Shown in pieces: positions 20,513 to 31,226 of a stretch of 64,000 nt of DNA. Source of the stretch: Podaxis mareebaensis (Eukaryota > Basidiomycota > Agaricomycetes > Agaricales > Agaricaceae); contig JAEUWP010000615.1 in NCBI GenBank assembly GCA_018524725.1, positions 42,440 through 106,439 of the forward strand, written 5' to 3'. The translations under genes were made by a program, and so were the position numbers. Numbering within the stretch: position 1 is the first letter of the stretch; each line of letters starts with the position of its first letter. The notes beneath the pieces are model-generated. The model saw nothing but the letters and a program-made list of their open reading frames with translations, made no database searches and was not told the DNA's origin.

Positions 20513-22814
20513 ATGAAACTCTTGGCATCTGCAGTTTGGTTCGCCCTCCTTAGGGTTGCTCTCGCGACTCAAAGACATTACACAATTGATGTTGTAAACG
20601 CCCAGCTATCCCCCGACGGCTTCTCTAGGAGTATGCAAAACTCTGAACCCTCACATTACCGTCCGCTAACGTCTTCATGCAGGTACCATTGTCGCTAATG
20701 GCAAATTCCCTGGTCCTGCCATGACTGCCTTCAAGGGTGACACACTGCACGTCACCGTTAACAACAAATTGGTCGGGAGTCAACGTAGTTTATATCCCGA
20801 AGCACAGGACTGACGCATTGATTTTAGCATGACCCGGCTATGCGCCGCAGCACCGCCTTTGTATGCATTCTCGTACCGATGCCGCCACCTCTTTGCTAAT
20901 TCACATCATTAGAATTTCGACGGCATCTTCTTCCAGACCCCGAACGCCTTTGAGGAAGCCGAGCCCTTTGTTAACGCCTGTCCCATTGCTCCCGAAGGCA
21001 CCTTCACCTATGATGTCCCTTTGGGCACTCAGACCGGTACTCACTAGTATCATAGTGAATTGAGTATCCAATACATCGATGGTCTTCGTGGACCACTCAT
21101 TATCTATGATCCTGCTGACCCTCACCGCCATCTTTACGATGTCGATGACCAGAATACGGCAAGTATTAGTTTTTATGGTCTAGCAACTGATCTGACTTTG
21201 ATTCACTAGATTATCCAACTCGGAGACTGGTGGCACAATTCCACACTCCCAATGCTCGCCAATTACGAGGCGACTGGTATTATTCCAGTTTCCGACTCGG
21301 GTTTGGTAAACGGTGTTGGCAGATACAACGGTGGTCCGGCGGTCCCTTGGCCCGTTATCAATGTCGTCAAGGGCAAACGTTACCGTCTCCGCGTCATCAG
21401 CGAATCGGCCCGTAGTGTGTTCACCGTCTCCCTTGATAACCACGACCTCAGTATGTATGACTAGCCATTGCAGTAGCTTCATCTGACTTGAATGGCGTCC
21501 AGCTATTATTGAGGCTGATGGCGAACCCACCCAACCCCATACTGTCAAGAAGCTCGATCTTTTCGCCGGCCAACGTTACTCCCTTATAGTACGTATACCG
21601 TAGTCCATTCCAGTGAAGTTTGTGCATTGATTTTTGAGCAAGCTCAACGCTAACCAACCCGTCGGCAATTACTGGTTCAACGCCCCTTATGTCGGTGGTT
21701 CTCCCGCTCGCAACCCGAATCGTGAGCCATCAATACAGTTTTCTTGACTCTCCTATTAACAACATCCCTAGAAAATGCCACTTTGTCCAGGGCTATTGTT
21801 CGTTACCGCGGTGCTCCGATTGCTGATCCCACTGGTCCCATGACTCTTGGTCCCGACGATGGTGCTCTCATCGAAGCTGATCTCCGCGTAAGTTCTAGAC
21901 TCGCCCGATTAACGAAGCTCCGCATAACCTCTCCTAGCCTTTGGTTCCTGTCGGGATTCCCGAACCCGATGTCAAGATATCTCTCGACCTTCAAGTTGTA
22001 CGTCCACTCCCTCATAGTTATTCCACGTTCTTATGAAGTGGATTAGGTCGCTGGCCAGGCTATCTGGAATGTCAACAATGTCTCTTTCCTCCCTGAGAAA
22101 ACGCCGACTCTCGAGCGCGTTCTTGCCGGCGCCAGCAAGCCTGAGGACTTCAATCCGACTGAGAACGTCTTCGTCCTTCCTGCCGACTCTTGGGTTGAGA
22201 TTTCCTTCCCTCCTACGTAAGCTGCATTGTGACCGTTTAACGCCCTCAATTCCAAACTCACCCTCATATCACTAGTGATGACGATGACGCCCATCGTATG
22301 TTCCCTAAAGTATATACATGAATCGTCATTAACACATCCAATGTGCACAGCTCTTCACCTTCACGGCGTAAGTCCTTGTACTACCCTTTGCAGTCAGGGA
22401 TCCCTGATTCTCTCTAGAACAACTTCTACGTCATCAAATCTATGAGCTCTCCTGCCATCAACACGGTCAACCCAATCCGCCGTGATGTCAGTTGAGCTAC
22501 ACGACGGTGCCTCCAGTTCTTGACTGACCAAACTGATACCTAGGTCGTCGCTGTCGGTGGTTCTGGTACCACTATTCGTTTCAAGACTGACAACGCCGGC
22601 CCATGGATGTTCCACTGCCATATCTATTGGCACAAACAAGCTGGTCTTGCAACCGTCATGCTCGTGGACCCCAACAAGGTTAAAACTGCGGTTCATCCAA
22701 GTAAGGCTTGGCAGAAGTTGTGCCCCGCGTGAGCAACTGTTTAACGTATCTAGTATGATGAGACCACTGATACAGTGTATCAGTTATAATGCTCTTCCTG
22801 CTGAGCTCCAGTAG
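20513..22814 (+). pseudogene. Laccase-like multicopper oxidase gene, disrupted
   Basis: Fifteen exons can be followed: 20513-20630, 20683-20771, 20828-20860, 20913-21158, 21210-21450, 21503-21588, 21643-21721, 21772-21887, 21938-21997, 22047-22216, 22276-22295, 22351-22367, 22418-22486, 22544-22728 and 22784-22814. A signal peptide (MKLLASAVWFALLRVALA) and three cupredoxin domains are evident. An in-frame TAG at 21045-21047 replaces the tryptophan normally found in the second copper motif. The first copper motif, normally HWHG, reads NFDG. The second reads YHSEL where YHSHL is usual. The third (HPLHLHG) and fourth (HCHIYWH) motifs are intact, so the type 1 site survives while the trinuclear centre does not. 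All introns still have usable borders, one being GC-AG (donor at 21159). It is either a young pseudogene or a noncatalytic relative with a late stop. Confidence 0.85.
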
Positions 22815-23066
22815 ATGCTCGATTGGGTACTCCCTACGGGTCTGTCATAAGCATTGCAGTTTACATTTATTTCCTGCTCTCGAGGAATTATATGACTCAA
22901 TAAACTCTATTTTCTGCGAACTGCACATTGGAAGTCTCATGGGGACCTTTGGATCGTCTTTTGAATTGTCACTACAAAGGTCCACCGACTGCCCAAACGG
23001 CGACCAATGCAACTATGTGGGTGAAAGTCAAAGGACCCAAGTAATAAAGTCCTTACGAAACGGAGA
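22656..23066 (+). repeat. Duplicated laccase 3' end, copy 1
   Basis: The last coding bases, final intron and about 250 bases of 3' flank of the laccase-like gene recur at 24592-25032. Shared words include GAAGTTGTGC, CTGAGCTCCAGTAGATGCT, TCTGCGAACTGCACATTG and, at the end, GTCCTTACGAAACGGAGA. Confidence 0.85.
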
Positions 23067-23249
23067 TGGCACGGTTGGCTTACAGGCGAGCCATAGTAGT
23101 GCGGGAAGCACAAGTAAGCAACCTGGACCCTCAGCTATGGGATTTGTGAGCATATGGATGAAAATGTCACTGAAATTACGCTCTGACTCCGTTTAGAGGA
23201 GTTTGAAGTCAACCATTAGTATCTCAGTTATCCTAAGCCTGAATGAACA

Positions 23250-23843
23250 TTAAACATCTGGCACGCTGTGGCTATAGTATTTCGAATGATACAATTTGTA
23301 TGGTCCTCCCTTGATAACATTACTGTCGTTCTCCTCTCCCAGACTAACGAAATCTTCCTCCAACCTGTCTATATCTACAATGCCAATTACCCCATGGTCC
23401 TGGAGAACACGCAGAGCTTCCCTTAGCCAGACACGGCAAGTAAAGATATGTTCCTTCTGCTCCCGTACAGGGAGGAGCATAGGAATCTTGCTCACGAGGT
23501 TAGCGATGTTGTCAGGTGTAGAAGTACCACGACTTGAACCTGCATGTCAGATACCCTTACGTGAGAAGGTAAAAATAAGATAGCAAGGTAGGATCTCACC
23601 GACTTGCACAATAACACATACAGGCTTGCATGCTTTCAGCTGGGCAGTATCATGCACAACATCTTCAAATTCCCAGCCCGGGCCATTCAACTGGGTGACG
23701 TGCAGCTTGCGAAATGCGAAGGGATGGTCGGGAATGGCGAGACCGAGGGCCCAGTGGAACTTTCCATCACCACGCGAGAGGAGAATAACTGATATGCTAT
23801 TTTGCGGAATGGCAGGGCCAAGGAGAGAGCTACGTTGACCCAT
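23250..23843 (-). CDS. Agaric-specific intracellular protein of unknown function
   Basis: Two exons are proposed, 23600-23843 and 23250-23539, with a 60-nt intron (177 residues). The frame is open further upstream, but the ATG at 23843 gives the natural start (MGQRSSLLGPAIPQ). Segments ISVILLSRGDGKFHWALGLA, GWEFEDVV and, after the splice, CRVWLREALRVLQDHGVIG match the plan I associate with a widespread agaric family of about 150-180 residues with no assigned role. There is no signal peptide, membrane segment or known catalytic motif. It lies between the laccase-like gene and the duplicated laccase fragment. Confidence 0.7.
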
Positions 23844-24591
23844 GTAGAGAGACAGAAGTTGCAGAGGAGTGCACAAATGTCGACGACAAAAGTTCCTCCA
23901 AGGGAATAAAAAGTAAGCGCCTAACCCCCGAAGCACGCGATGGGAAATTATGCACCATCGGCAATATCCGTCAGCCCCCAGTAATTCAAAGTAACTGAGG
24001 CGGCACTTGGCTGCTACTACTCATCCTTTTTGGGGCATGATGAGCTATGCGTCACCGACGCGTCCAATAAAGTCTCTAGATTAGACAAATTATCAGTTTC
24101 AATGGCTATGAGTTAGGGCAGAGTCAACCGTACAACATTCACGTTCCGGAAAAGAAAACATGTATTAGTGAACAGGATGCAGCCAGTGTTGCAAAGTTTC
24201 CATTATGCTCTCAACATCTCCGAAATGCTATTTTTCAAGATTTAGACCGATTTACGCTCTAGGATTAACTGCCGCCTCACATGTCCTTTATACGTTGCGC
24301 ATATAGATCAAAGTGACGTGGTTTCAAGTTGGTCCTACACTCAAGGCTAAGCAATCGTCAATTGGGAAGGTGCAGCTCGCCTGCTGAGTTCCCGCCTGGC
24401 ACGAGATATGCAACAGTCCTGCCGTGGTGTCCAATGGGAACAACAGCATTAGGTGGTGCGAAACCATCCATCACCTGTGTGTTTCTTGTTTCAGAGTCAA
24501 CACTTCTTACATCGCTTGTAAGACCTGTAGCGTTAACGGGCTCCATCCATCATAAGCTGAGGTACTAAGAGATAAACATAGTCATGGACCT
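23844..24591. other. Intergenic, no gene seen
   Basis: About 0.75 kb. The only longer frames (24329-24568 plus and 24358-24546 minus) overlap each other and show no family features. Confidence 0.45.
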
Positions 24592-25032
24592 CCATGCTCG
24601 TTGACTCCAACACAGTCAAAACTAGGGGTTCATCCAACCAGGGGTTAGCAGAAGTTGTGCACCACGTAAGTAATTGTTAACATATCTAATTAGTGAAACC
24701 GCTGATATAATGTATCAGCTATAATGCTCTCGCCCCTGAGCTCCAGTAGATGCTTGATTGGGTATTCCTACGGATCTATTGTACCCAGTTGTAATTTACC
24801 TTTATTTCCTGTTCTCGAGGAATTACATAACTCAATAAACTCAGTTTTCTGCGAACTGCACATTGCAAATCTCACGAGAACTTTCGAACCTTGTCTTAAA
24901 TCGTCACTACTAAGGTCCATCAATTGTCCAAGTCGTGAACAAAGCAACAACAATGCGTCCAATGAATATAAGCAACTATATAGGCGAAGGTCTAGGGATC
25001 CAAGAAGTAATAAAGTCCTTACGAAACGGAGA
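24592..25032 (+). pseudogene. Laccase 3'-end fragment, duplicated copy 2
   Basis: This is a truncated second copy of the laccase-like 3' end. It holds the residues around the last coding exon, the intron with donor-like GTAAGT, the final exon still readable as YNAL..ELQ with its TAG, and the 3' flank. Nothing of the catalytic core is present. It ends about 16 bases from the stop codon of the charged secreted protein at 25048, so the fragment forms that gene's 3' flank. Confidence 0.8.
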
Positions 25033-25047
25033 AGCAACTCAATGCAA

Positions 25048-25707
25048 CTAATCATCGCCTTCATCCTCTACATCTCCGTCATTCCCAGGATCGTGAAACT
25101 CGGTTCTTCTCCTGTCCCTCTGCGGGTTGCCAGTTTCTTGACCATTGCCTAGGCTCTCCGTCGCCGACTTATTGCGTAATTTCTTATGTTTATTGGTCTT
25201 GGCCTTCTGCCCACTCTTGCCCTGCCCCTTGCCCCGCCCTCTGTCATCATCCCTGTCCGTCCCAGTCTCATCATCGGGGTCGTCAGTATCCCCCGAATTA
25301 GTATCCCCCGAATTAGTATCATCATCGATATCATCCCTCCCTGACTCATCTGTCTCATCATCCTGTCCCGACTCGTCAATATCCCCAGAGTCTGGGTCAT
25401 CATTTCCAGACTCTTCGGGGTCGACCTTCTTAGGTTTGGACTTCTTTTTCTTGTGCTTCGGAACCTTCTTCCTCGCAACAGTCCGCCCCCTAATACGACG
25501 TTCGACTTTTGAGCGGATTCGTGCGGGAACATGATTTCGCTTGGGCGTGAGGAGAGATTTGTTAACAGGTTCGAGTTCGGCATAGGCCACGGCTATTTCC
25601 TTGCCATTATCTCCGTTATCTGTAGCGCGACGGACCTGTATGGGTGCAGCAGCAACGGCCGCAGAGGAGGCGCTAATGAAGGTCAACAATGCGTAGAGTA
25701 GGTTCAT
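25048..25707 (-). CDS. Secreted protein with charge-segregated low-complexity tail, copy 1
   Basis: Single-exon frame of 219 residues. A signal peptide covers about residues 1-21 (MNLLYALLTFISASSAAVAAA). The next 60 residues form the part shared with the neighbour at 26220-26777: an IAVAYAELEPVNKSLLTPKR block, then PARIRSKVERR. After that come a lysine-rich stretch (PKHKKKKSKPKK), an acidic Asp/Ser/Gly repeat region with SGDTNSGDTDD, and a mixed charged tail. Dibasic sites are frequent, so Kex2-type processing is possible. There are no cysteines. Function is unknown; wall binding or polyelectrolyte interaction is a guess. A possible 5' UTR intron ends just before the ATG. Confidence 0.75.
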   Translation of the reverse strand: MNLLYALLTFISASSAAVAAAPIQVRRATDNGDNGKEIAVAYAELEPVNKSLLTPKRNHVPARIRSKVERRIRGRTVARKKVPKHKKKKSKPKKVDPEESGNDDPDSGDIDESGQDDETDESGRDDIDDDTNSGDTNSGDTDDPDDETGTDRDDDRGRGKGQGKSGQKAKTNKHKKLRNKSATESLGNGQETGNPQRDRRRTEFHDPGNDGDVEDEGDD

Positions 25708-25787
25708 TGCCTGTTTCTAGGCTCAGCAGATAGATACCACTGGGGAGGCGTGATCTTACCTACGATATTAAAAGGAGAGGGCTCTAT

Positions 25788-25804
25788 AAGGAGTGTGGTA
25801 GTAT
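25788..25804 (-). promoter_or_regulatory. Conserved promoter word of the charged secreted pair, copy 1
   Basis: AAGGAGTGTGGTAGTAT on the plus strand, about 80 bases upstream of the start codon. The same word with one change occurs at the same distance upstream of the paralogue. Confidence 0.55.
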
Positions 25805-26219
25805 ACTGAGGCTGGATTGAAAGCAAGGGATGAGACCAAGTTGAACTTCAGAGCTTTATGTCTTAACGCGCTCTCAGGAATGATTACAAGCTTCTAGGGT
25901 CAAGGCAGTTAGTTGATTTAGCTAAGTCCCCGTGCTCCGAAGTTGGCTAACATGCCGCCTCTCGAGAAAGAAACTAATGGAGATCAAGAATAATCATCCC
26001 TGTCAAGTCAAGAAAGCAAAAGAACCACCAGAAGGTGATAGGGCAGGTAGAATATAGGAAAATAGACACTACGGCTTACAGATCGCTACTCTTAGATAAT
26101 TCGACAGACAAGCGAGGCAGACCTCTACATACACCCGAATGACATAACGGGTAAGGACGTGGGATTTACTGGGGTATAGTCTTGTCGCAAGTGAAGAAAC
26201 AGCAGTTGATTTCTGGAGC

Positions 26220-26777
26220 CTAATCCTCATCGCGGTCTGTACCGTTCTCGTTTTCTGACGCATTGTCAGTGCCAGGATCGTCGTCAGACCCAGTTTGGTC
26301 GCCAGCGTCGTCGTCATCCCCCTTCTTGCTTGACTTCTTCTTCGTTGTATGCTTTGCCTTCTTTTTCGTTTTTTCCTTCTTTCTACCCTTGTGGTCCCCA
26401 TCATCATCCGCTGCAGCCTCGCCAGGCTTTCCATTACCTCCGGAAAGAGCGCGCGAGTCATCATCTACACCGGCATTCTCCTCTGGTTCGTCATCAGCCT
26501 CATCAACATCGACCTTCTTCGACTTTTTTTTCTTCGGCTTAGGTTCTTTTTTCTTTGCGTCAGCGCGCTTTCGGAGGCGTCGCTCCGTCAGCGATCGGTA
26601 GCGTGCTGGAACACTCCGTTTGGATGAAGTGAGGATTTTGCTGACAGGTTTGAGCTCTGCGTTGGCTACAGCGATTTCGCCTGCGTTCACGGCCGCGCGA
26701 GCGGTTTCAATAGGCGCAGCGCTGACGAGCGTCGCTAAGGCGCTAACGAGGACAAAGAGACCGTAAAGGAAGTTCAT
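26220..26777 (-). CDS. Secreted protein with charge-segregated low-complexity tail, copy 2
   Basis: Single-exon frame of 185 residues, 512 bases upstream of its paralogue and on the same strand. It starts with a signal peptide (MNFLYGLFVLVSALATLVSA), then the shared IAVANAELKPVSKILTSSKR and PARYRSLTERRLRKR blocks, a KKKEPKPKKKKSKK stretch, and alternating acidic and lysine-rich segments ending DRDED. The folded-looking first part is better conserved than the tail, as expected if the tail only needs charge. There are no cysteines or glycosyl anchor. Tandem order, shared promoter motif and shared N terminus show a local duplication. Confidence 0.75.
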   Translation of the reverse strand: MNFLYGLFVLVSALATLVSAAPIETARAAVNAGEIAVANAELKPVSKILTSSKRSVPARYRSLTERRLRKRADAKKKEPKPKKKKSKKVDVDEADDEPEENAGVDDDSRALSGGNGKPGEAAADDDGDHKGRKKEKTKKKAKHTTKKKSSKKGDDDDAGDQTGSDDDPGTDNASENENGTDRDED

Positions 26778-26864
26778 CTTTATTATTGCATAGTCACTGG
26801 ATTAGTAGATTGCACTGTGAGACGATGCATTTCCACCTACGGGTTTAAATGAGTGGGTTGTTCA

Positions 26865-26881
26865 AAGGAGTGTGGTGGTAT
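26865..26881 (-). promoter_or_regulatory. Conserved promoter word of the charged secreted pair, copy 2
   Basis: AAGGAGTGTGGTGGTAT on the plus strand, about 90 bases upstream of the start codon. It matches the word upstream of the other paralogue at 16 of 17 positions. Confidence 0.55.
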
Positions 26882-29800
26882 GGCTAAAGCCAGGTTTTGA
26901 GCAGACGGTGAGGTCGAAGTCTTTTGAGTAGTTCGACGTGAAATATGCGCCCAGAATGAACGGCATGCTTCTAGCGTGATCCGTGGCTGGAGTAGTTAAC
27001 CCAGGTTTCCACGTCCCTGTCAGAGAAAAATTGAAGAGAACCGTCTGCCAACCATACTTAGCCCTACTGTACCTCTTGTCACCCATTACGGCCTCCACCA
27101 GAGTACTTAGGATGGGTTTAGACTACGAGCTTCAGAGCTATTATTTGTCCAGCATTCGGATTCGGGCATGATGCATTGATGCATGATGATGGAAGAAGCA
27201 AAGAAATGCTGATAAAGGATCGCGTACTATAGCGTGGGAACAGACGCTCGGGCGCTCCTCTAGTCCGGATTCTCTGGTATTCTGAGCATTCCTGCACCAT
27301 CAGAAACCGCCAGTATCATTCCACCTTTCTGCTTTAGAAGCTATAACACATCCTCGAAAGGCCCAGCGACTGTATTCAGCTTGGACCTGTTCAAGGAAAA
27401 CTATCAGAGCATAAGGCTCCGAGCTCCGACGCAGATGATCCACTGTCTGAACCTCAAATTTCACCCCACCGTGTTATAACGCTTATTGCGAGGAGCTGCT
27501 TCAAACACAAAAAGGGTCCAGGCTATTGGCACTGGCTGGTTAAGCCGATGGCAGGCCTTAATCTTTCAGAATCCTGGTATCCGAGGGTCGAGTTGATAAT
27601 GAGTTTTTGGGTCCCATACTTTACTCCAGATGGCCGGGACGGGGTGGGAATATCACTTACAATACGAGCTAGCTTGCAAGATTAATACTGTGCCACTCGC
27701 GCACCATCTGAGCATTCAGATGCCTGTAGTGTAATGTTCAATACCCAACCAGCTAGAGCATCAAGATTCAACAGTAATTCTTGATTATTTTAACCATTCC
27801 AAGTTGGTATCGGAGTCTTCTGGTGAACTTATCCTCTGCGGCACCTACATAGTGTCACCTCTTTTTGCCCCCAGACTTGAGCAGCCTCTCTTCCAGTACG
27901 GTCATGCGACAATCAAGTCCCGGCACAGATCTGAAAATGCTCTCTCACGCACGCACGTAGGTGCTCTTTCAGTTCAGCATCCCTTTACTCACCGCACCTA
28001 CCAAATGACGACTTTGAATCCTGTCACCCACTTATTGTCTCCCGTAAATCTCAGATTCTTACAAAAACTCCATCACTGGTTAACTTCATACAGTCCTGGT
28101 CCAAAGGTGTAACCTACGATCTCAATCTCTCTCAAATAGCTTGGCCGTTTTTCGCGCTCCCTTCACCTTCTCCACCGCATCAACGAGTTTGCAGCCCTCA
28201 TCCAGTTGCTCTTTGTAGTCTGGTGGAAAGCCAGGAGTGATATCCTCCCGGATCTAGGGCCTCCCACTCCTAGGAAACTCGCCCAACATCCCAGAGGCTC
28301 ATGTGTATTAGATATTTGCTCAGTACTCAAAAGAGCTAGGATATTACCCGACAGGAGTGCCTTCATAGGACCCATGCAAGCTTTCGAGATTTAATAGATT
28401 CAGATGTCGTCCCTAGAAAGCGCTGAATTGACTCCAAGATGTGTCCCTGAAGTTGTCGTCGGCCTCACCAAGCTCTAACCGGGTCGCCTCTATCCTTGCA
28501 TGCTTCGACATCGGACGGGAAGGGATTGCAAGTCCCAAAGTCAAGCATCTAGCAAGGAGATAAGCCCTTCCGGGGAGGCTAGATGGTGGATGTATGATAA
28601 TCCTAATATATATTTCAAACTCGGCCACGATGCATGGTGGTTAGGTGGAAGTGGACTAGGCTGGAAGTGCTCGAAACCCAGGTTGCGATCTCCCGATATA
28701 TAGTTCATCTCCTGTGCTGGCATTCGAAAGAATCGGGGTGGGATGGTTGGAGTTTTATTAGGTTAATGACAATGGAGTGAGCCAGAGCAGGTGACAAGGC
28801 GTGTGGTTCAGTGGGGTGGGAGATATATGAGATGTATGGGTAGAGGAGTGGCATACGAAATCAAGTGGACAAATGATTAAGGCGTTAAGTGGCTCGCCGC
28901 GGACGGGAATACACACCTCGTTCGCCCTTCGCAAGGAGTTTTCCCTCAATATCCGATTCATTCTCCAGACAGCCCGAGTCCTTCAAGCGTCATTCCCATA
29001 CCCTACCTCTTTCGAAGGGAGCCGTGTCACTTGTTTGGTCGGAGTTGATGAAAACCATGAGTATATTTGATTTTGCAGTAATCACCCGTTCGGAGATACA
29101 TAGATAGGCTGGATCCACGGCTGATTGATCCTCGCATTCTTTTCTTGCTAAGGTAAGAGTGTTGTAACCACGTGGTTCCTGATCGTTTGTGGGAGCCTGA
29201 GAGAAATCCCTTGACTGCCGGCGAGGTTTGTGCTCCCGGTCATTCTAACCACTACATAATATTTACAGGTCGCTAACATCCTTTTAGTTATTCGGAGCTT
29301 GTACAACATCACGGACCACTTTCTCTTCGTTACTCCTACATGGACAACTGACATCGAAAGATGTATGTGATGGGCGCGACTACATCAGATCCAATCACCC
29401 TGGAAGTGTCTGTAGTGAGGTATAATTTGCTATACATAATGGCGTCCTCTATTTACAGTGTAACCTGGTATAACGCACCCACGAGTACAGCTGTTGACTG
29501 AGGTGGACATGTGCATGAGGAGCTGGAAGAAGCGGAGCCAAGCCTTCTGGAATCGACCCTGGTGGTATGTGATCGATATGTAGACAGTCACCTGGTGCCA
29601 AGGATAAGAGGCTCGTCCTACCCATAGGTAGTACGCCGTTGGCACAGGTTGGCAATGACCCGACCTAAGTTTGTCCACCATTCTCACGAAGCATGGCCTG
29701 TCTGATCATCCGAAGCTCATCAAATGTTGAAGCAAGGCCAAGTTACAGAAATACACACCAGCCCGATGGCCTAAGTGAAATATATATATCCGAGTCGCCG

Positions 29801-30023
29801 CGCCTGCGCGGATAGCAACAAGGCGACACCGAAAATAGATAAACACCTCATACCCATTGGTGTTCTGATTGTTCTGTTGATCGTGATCATCATAAATGTC
29901 GGGGGTTAAGTGCAAAATTAGATGAGCGTCCAAGTGAATACAAACGACTTTCAGCAAGAGAACAAAGCAAAGTCCAGAAACGAACGAAGAGCAATATTAG
30001 CAGCCACATAGAGCGACTTGCTC
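26882..30023. other. Gene-poor stretch
   Basis: About 3.1 kb in which no frame shows a domain, signal peptide or consistent splice extension. The region is not obviously repetitive. Frames up to 102 residues are present on both strands and look accidental. Confidence 0.45.
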
Positions 30024-31132
30024 TCAAACGGCAACACTCATCTCCACTTCAGCCCCAGGCTTGCCAGAGCGCGGGTTTGTAGCATTACTTCCGGCGCTCT
30101 CCCGTCCTTCCACTTCATTCCACTGAACTTCCTCCCACTCGTCCAGCGCCTCTTTCCCAGCGCCTTGTATATCTTGATCGTGGTATGACGAGAATTTGAA
30201 TATTCGACCGCGGAGGAGGATGGCATAGCGAACAAGGATGAATATGATTGCCTCACCAACCGCAATACCAACGATGTACGCTGCAACTTTGCCGTGCTGA
30301 GTCTGTGGGTCAAGGAACGCATATGCTGTATGGCCAAGTATCATGTCGCTGGGCAAGGAAGGTGTGAAGGAGACGTACTGTAAACGCCTTGAGTCGCGTG
30401 TGTGATGTAGGCCATGCCTAGGTAAGATAATAGAAGTATCAAGCACACGGGTAGACCCATCCATGGGAGGGGTGGGATGTTGGTCGTGGCGATCTCGAGG
30501 AGAGCGAAAACGGCATTAAGGATGTGTAGTGAGATGGCCGACCATGCTGCAGAGGAAGCTCAGAGGACTATTGGGAACGAGTGAGGAGGTAACTAACCGT
30601 TGTATGGAGTTGCGAAGGTGGCCGGGGAGGCAATGAGGGCCCAATAACAAATTGTGATCAGTATGGCTGTCGAGAACCAATCAGGTTCAAGGTCAGACGT
30701 CAGAAATGATGGATGGTGACGCACGGAAGGTGGTTACAGTGCTTATGAGGAGGATGTGCAACGCGCGAAGACTCCGGGGCCATCGTTGAAGGGGGTAAGC
30801 GTGGGCTGAGGACGAAGAAGGATTATAGTTGAAGCCGTGGTAGGAGGAGACGAGGAAGTAAGCGGTGAGGCCGGTGAAGGCAAGGTGGGTGAAGAATGAG
30901 AACCAGCTAAGTTGGCTAACGTTAATGTCTGTCGTTCGGTGTATCACAAAAGAACATACATGTTTCCCTGGCGAAGGACTACAGACTCATACAAGAGAGA
31001 GGTAATGAGGGTGGCGCAGCCATAGGCGAATAGTAGGAGGCGCAGGAATGCAAGTGTACGTGGCGAATATAAAGGAGAGGACACGAGTCTGTGATTTGGG
31101 TCGAAGGGGTCAAGGGCTCCGAGAGAGAGCAT
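30024..31132 (-). CDS. FAR-17a/AIG1-like multipass membrane protein
   Basis: Five exons are proposed: 30960-31132, 30725-30915, 30598-30666, 30379-30546 and 30024-30325 (300 residues), with introns of 44-58 nt. Six hydrophobic segments can be counted, among them TLAFLRLLLFAYGCATLITS, ILLISTVTTFPILITICYWA and KVAAYIVGIAVGEAIIFILV. The FAR-17a/AIG1/ADTRP family uses a conserved threonine and histidine to hydrolyse fatty-acid esters of hydroxy fatty acids. Candidates here are T67 in SFFTHLAF and H152 in AISLHILN. The C terminus is cytosolic-looking and acidic. An ER or plasma-membrane lipid hydrolase role is likely but unproven. It is tail-to-head with VTI1, whose stop codon lies about 95 bases upstream of this start. 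Confidence 0.8.
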
Positions 31133-31226
31133 GAGGGAAGAGTCGAGAGCCGATGCCAGTCGACCGCGGGGGAAGGGAAGAGAAAGAGAAATATATCACA
31201 CGGTCAGTATCCATACACTACATACA

